Source: Rhizorhabdus dicambivorans (GTDB lineage Bacteria; Pseudomonadota; Alphaproteobacteria; Sphingomonadales; Sphingomonadaceae). Taken from it: a stretch of 64,000 nucleotides of DNA. The position numbers and the translations under genes were made by a program. The notes under the pieces were generated by a model. That model searched no databases. It worked only from the letters and a program-made list of their open reading frames with translations, and was not told the origin of the DNA. This document shows, one piece after another, positions 62,542 to 64,000 of this stretch. The stretch lies in contig NZ_CP023449.1 of assembly GCF_002355275.1 (NCBI RefSeq), positions 434,001 to 498,000 on the forward strand, written 5' to 3'. Each line of letters opens with the position of its first letter. Positions within the stretch are counted from its first letter, which is position 1.

Positions 62542-62564
62542 TAGCTGGGCGTATAAAGTATATA
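62536..62564 (+). promoter_or_regulatory. vapBC promoter
   Basis: TTGTAA (62536-62541), 17-base spacer and TATATA (62559-62564). The -35 box overlaps the end of the preceding gene. The -10 box lies inside the operator palindrome, so antitoxin binding would block transcription. Confidence 0.6.
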
Positions 62565-62578
62565 CATGCTGTATATAC
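62558..62578. promoter_or_regulatory. vapBC autoregulatory operator
   Basis: Perfect palindrome GTATATACA-TGC-TGTATATAC (9-bp arms, 3-base spacer), 11 bases before the vapB ATG at 62589. Typical of a binding site for an AbrB-type VapB/VapC complex that represses its own operon. Confidence 0.85.
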
Positions 62579-62588
62579 GGAGCCGGTC

Positions 62589-62864
62589 ATGAGCGAGGAA
62601 TATCGCGCCAAGGTTTTCAAGTCGGGCAATTCGGTGGCGTTGCGCCTCCCGAAGGCGCTTGGCCTGAAAGAAGGCACCGAGGTGATCGTCCGCGAAGAGC
62701 GGGGCGAGTTCAGCTTCAAGCCGGCGGATGAGAAGCCGAAGAAGATCGATCTGACCGGCATCTACGGAACGATCCCCGGCCTCAAGCCGCGAACCCCCGA
62801 AGAACGTCAGTTCGATGATCCGCCGCGGCCCTGGCATCTGCTCGACCGGCCGAACGAAAGCTGA
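62589..62864 (+). CDS. vapB: VapB-type antitoxin (AbrB/SpoVT fold)
   Basis: 91 residues: N-terminal swapped-hairpin DNA-binding domain (RAKVFKSGNSVALRLPKALGLKEGTEVIVR) and a C-terminal toxin-binding tail (RTPEERQFDDPPRPWHLLDR). It neutralises VapC and represses the operon through the palindrome upstream. The ATG has GGAGCCGG before it. Its stop is directly followed by the GTG of vapC. Confidence 0.92.
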   Translation: MSEEYRAKVFKSGNSVALRLPKALGLKEGTEVIVREERGEFSFKPADEKPKKIDLTGIYGTIPGLKPRTPEERQFDDPPRPWHLLDRPNES

Positions 62865-63239
62865 GTGCGCTACCTCATCGATACCAATTGTTGCATCTTC
62901 CTGTTCGCCGGCGGCTATCAAGCGCTGGCGGACAGGATCAGCGCGCTAGACAAGGACGAGGTCGGCCTTTCGGCCATCGTCTATGCCGAACTCGCGCTCG
63001 GCAGCGCAAACGGAAAGGAGCCGTCTCCGTCGGCGCTGGATCGGCTCATCCGTATATTTCCGGTCCTGCCATTCGATGAGGCTGCGGCCCGGGCTTATGC
63101 GCTCCTGCCTTTCAAGCGAGGCAGCTTCGATCGCCTGCTCGCCGCCCATGCACTGACGCTCGACCTCACTCTTATCACAAACAATGAGCGCGACTTCGCC
63201 GACATCCCCGGCCTGAAGGTCGAGAACTGGACGATCTGA
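62865..63239 (+). CDS. vapC: VapC-type PIN-domain toxin
   Basis: RNase toxin of 124 residues. The acidic active-site residues are Asp6 (LIDTN), Glu42 (YAEL), Asp89 (FDRLLAAHAL) and Asp110 (TNNERDF), so it appears active. The target is likely tRNA or rRNA, as known for VapC; which one cannot be read from sequence. The start is GTG immediately after the vapB stop. Its stop overlaps the ATG of the next gene (TGATG). Confidence 0.92.
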   Translation: MRYLIDTNCCIFLFAGGYQALADRISALDKDEVGLSAIVYAELALGSANGKEPSPSALDRLIRIFPVLPFDEAAARAYALLPFKRGSFDRLLAAHALTLDLTLITNNERDFADIPGLKVENWTI

Positions 63240-63553
63240 TGATCGAGTTACTCCTTATTCTGGCGGCTCTGGCGATTCCGGCTTTCCTGGGCCACCTCCT
63301 CCGTCTGGTGCGGCCCCAGTGGACTGCGAGGCGAATCAGCTACATAGCCGCATCGCCCATCCCGTTGCTCATCGCGGTTGCATGCGTTTTCATCATCGTT
63401 GAGGCCAGCATGACGCCGTCCGAAAAATGTGGGGTCGACGCGTGCGGGATGGCGATGGCCATGTCTGTCATCACGCTGGTAATCGCATTCGCGCTGTTCG
63501 TGATCGGGGCAATCATCGTCGCGCTTTGGCTTCGCCACACGGAAAAACCATGA
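63239..63553 (+). CDS. Small membrane protein between vapC and trmD
   Basis: 104 residues with three to four hydrophobic segments (about 2-20, 38-55, 73-98) and a small loop with Cys-Gly-Val-Asp-Ala-Cys. Not recognised. It overlaps vapC (TGATG) and trmD (ATGA), so it is translated with both. It might be a fragment of a longer gene or an immunity-like membrane protein; neither can be shown. Confidence 0.62.
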   Translation: MIELLLILAALAIPAFLGHLLRLVRPQWTARRISYIAASPIPLLIAVACVFIIVEASMTPSEKCGVDACGMAMAMSVITLVIAFALFVIGAIIVALWLRHTEKP

Positions 63554-64000
63554 CCTTCGCCGCCACCATCCTGACCCTCTATCCGGAGATGTTCCCCGGG
63601 CCGCTCGGCGCGTCGCTCGCCGGGCGCGCGCTGGCGGAGGGGAAATGGTCCTGCGATCCCGTCCAGATTCGCGATTTCGCGATCGACCGGCACCGCTCGG
63701 TCGACGACACACCGGCGGGCGGCGGGGCGGGGATGGTGATGCGGGCCGACATATTGGCGCGCGCGGTCGATCATGCGCTGGAGAAGCGGCCCGACGCGCC
63801 GCTGCTGGCGATGACGCCGCGCGGACGCCCGCTCACCCAGGCGCGGGTCCGTGAACTGGCGGCCGGCGCCGGCGTCACGATTCTCTGCGGCCGATTCGAG
63901 GGAATCGACGAGCGGCTGTTCGAGGCGCGGCCGATCGAACCGGTTTCGATCGGCGATTATATCCTTTCGGGCGGGGAAATGGGCGCTTTGACCCTGCTCG
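63550..64000 (+). CDS. trmD: tRNA (guanine-N1)-methyltransferase, partial
   Basis: First 150 residues of the SPOUT-class enzyme that makes m1G37 in tRNA. The N-terminal TLYPEMF and the SAM-knot motif [12 protein letters not shown] and [10 protein letters not shown] are visible. The window ends before the C-terminal helical domain. ATGA overlap with the previous gene. rplS is expected next. Confidence 0.95.
   Translation, partial: MTFAATILTLYPEMFPGPLGASLAGRALAEGKWSCDPVQIRDFAIDRHRSVDDTPAGGGAGMVMRADILARAVDHALEKRPDAPLLAMTPRGRPLTQARVRELAAGAGVTILCGRFEGIDERLFEARPIEPVSIGDYILSGGEMGALTLL

Noticed and set aside
62263-64000. Recent phage or integrative element at the trmD end
   Set aside because: No integrase, attachment repeat or composition break was seen; the vapBC module with its small neighbours is the only accessory part.

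Overview
The window is GC-rich bacterial chromosome with short intergenic gaps. It holds about 75 protein genes, no RNA gene or intact insertion sequence that I could recognise, and no CRISPR array. Gene content and order point to an alphaproteobacterium of the Sphingomonadales, of Sphingomonas/Rhizorhabdus type. This is inference from family knowledge: a MipZ-type division ATPase, the dapF-mtaB-ftsY-yciB operon, the lptC-lptA-lptB-rpoN run, the rubrerythrin/Fe-S oxidoreductase/DUF3501 trio, a two-domain glycine-rich cold shock protein, and several families of short palindromic repeats.

Layout. 0-4.5 kb: SDR oxidoreductase, glutaminase, sliding clamp dnaN, an outer-membrane barrel and an IalB-like secreted protein. 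4.5-9.8 kb (minus): Lhr-like DEXH helicase, phosphomannomutase/phosphoglucomutase, a membrane J-domain protein and mipZ. 9.8-13.7 kb: panC, a DUF952 protein, 3-hydroxybutyryl-CoA dehydrogenase, queG and msrB. 13.8-17.3 kb: two-CSD cold shock protein, TerC and three unassigned genes. 17.5-21.5 kb: rubrerythrin cluster. 21.5-22.5 kb: divergent ohrR/ohr with visible operators. 23-31 kb: rlmN, cfa, gloB and a glyoxalase, a TPR protein, a hydrolase, an M48 protease and a DUF898 protein. 31-37.7 kb: thrS, dapD, cspA-infA and argB. 37.8-43.3 kb: yhhQ, a nucleoside transporter, aceA and sodB. 43.3-48.4 kb: a frameshifted chemotaxis-type receptor and the yciB-ftsY-mtaB-dapF operon. 48.5-54.7 kb: a GGDEF/EAL protein and an enlarged phage-shock locus (GT25, pspF, sigma-54 promoter, pspABC and three more small membrane/coiled-coil genes). 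54.8-59.5 kb: RNase D-like exonuclease, lptC, lptA, lptB, rpoN. 59.8-64 kb: ffh, rpsP, rimM, a vapBC module and trmD, cut by the window end.

How genes work together. rpoN, the sigma-54 activator pspF and a good -24/-12 promoter in front of pspA lie within 7 kb, so a whole envelope-stress circuit is visible beside the LPS-export genes. Both protein parts of the SRP pathway (ffh, ftsY) are present. dapD and dapF serve lysine and peptidoglycan synthesis. queG and yhhQ serve queuosine. Rubrerythrin, ohr, msrB and sodB give oxidative-stress defence.

The most unusual points are: a 138-bp palindromic repeat inserted in frame inside the GT25 gene; a one-base deletion in the receptor gene; three PspB-like genes after pspC; a vapBC pair with a perfect operator inside the rpsP-rimM-trmD operon; a deleted GIY-YIG nuclease remnant inside a repeat; and at least six repeat families.
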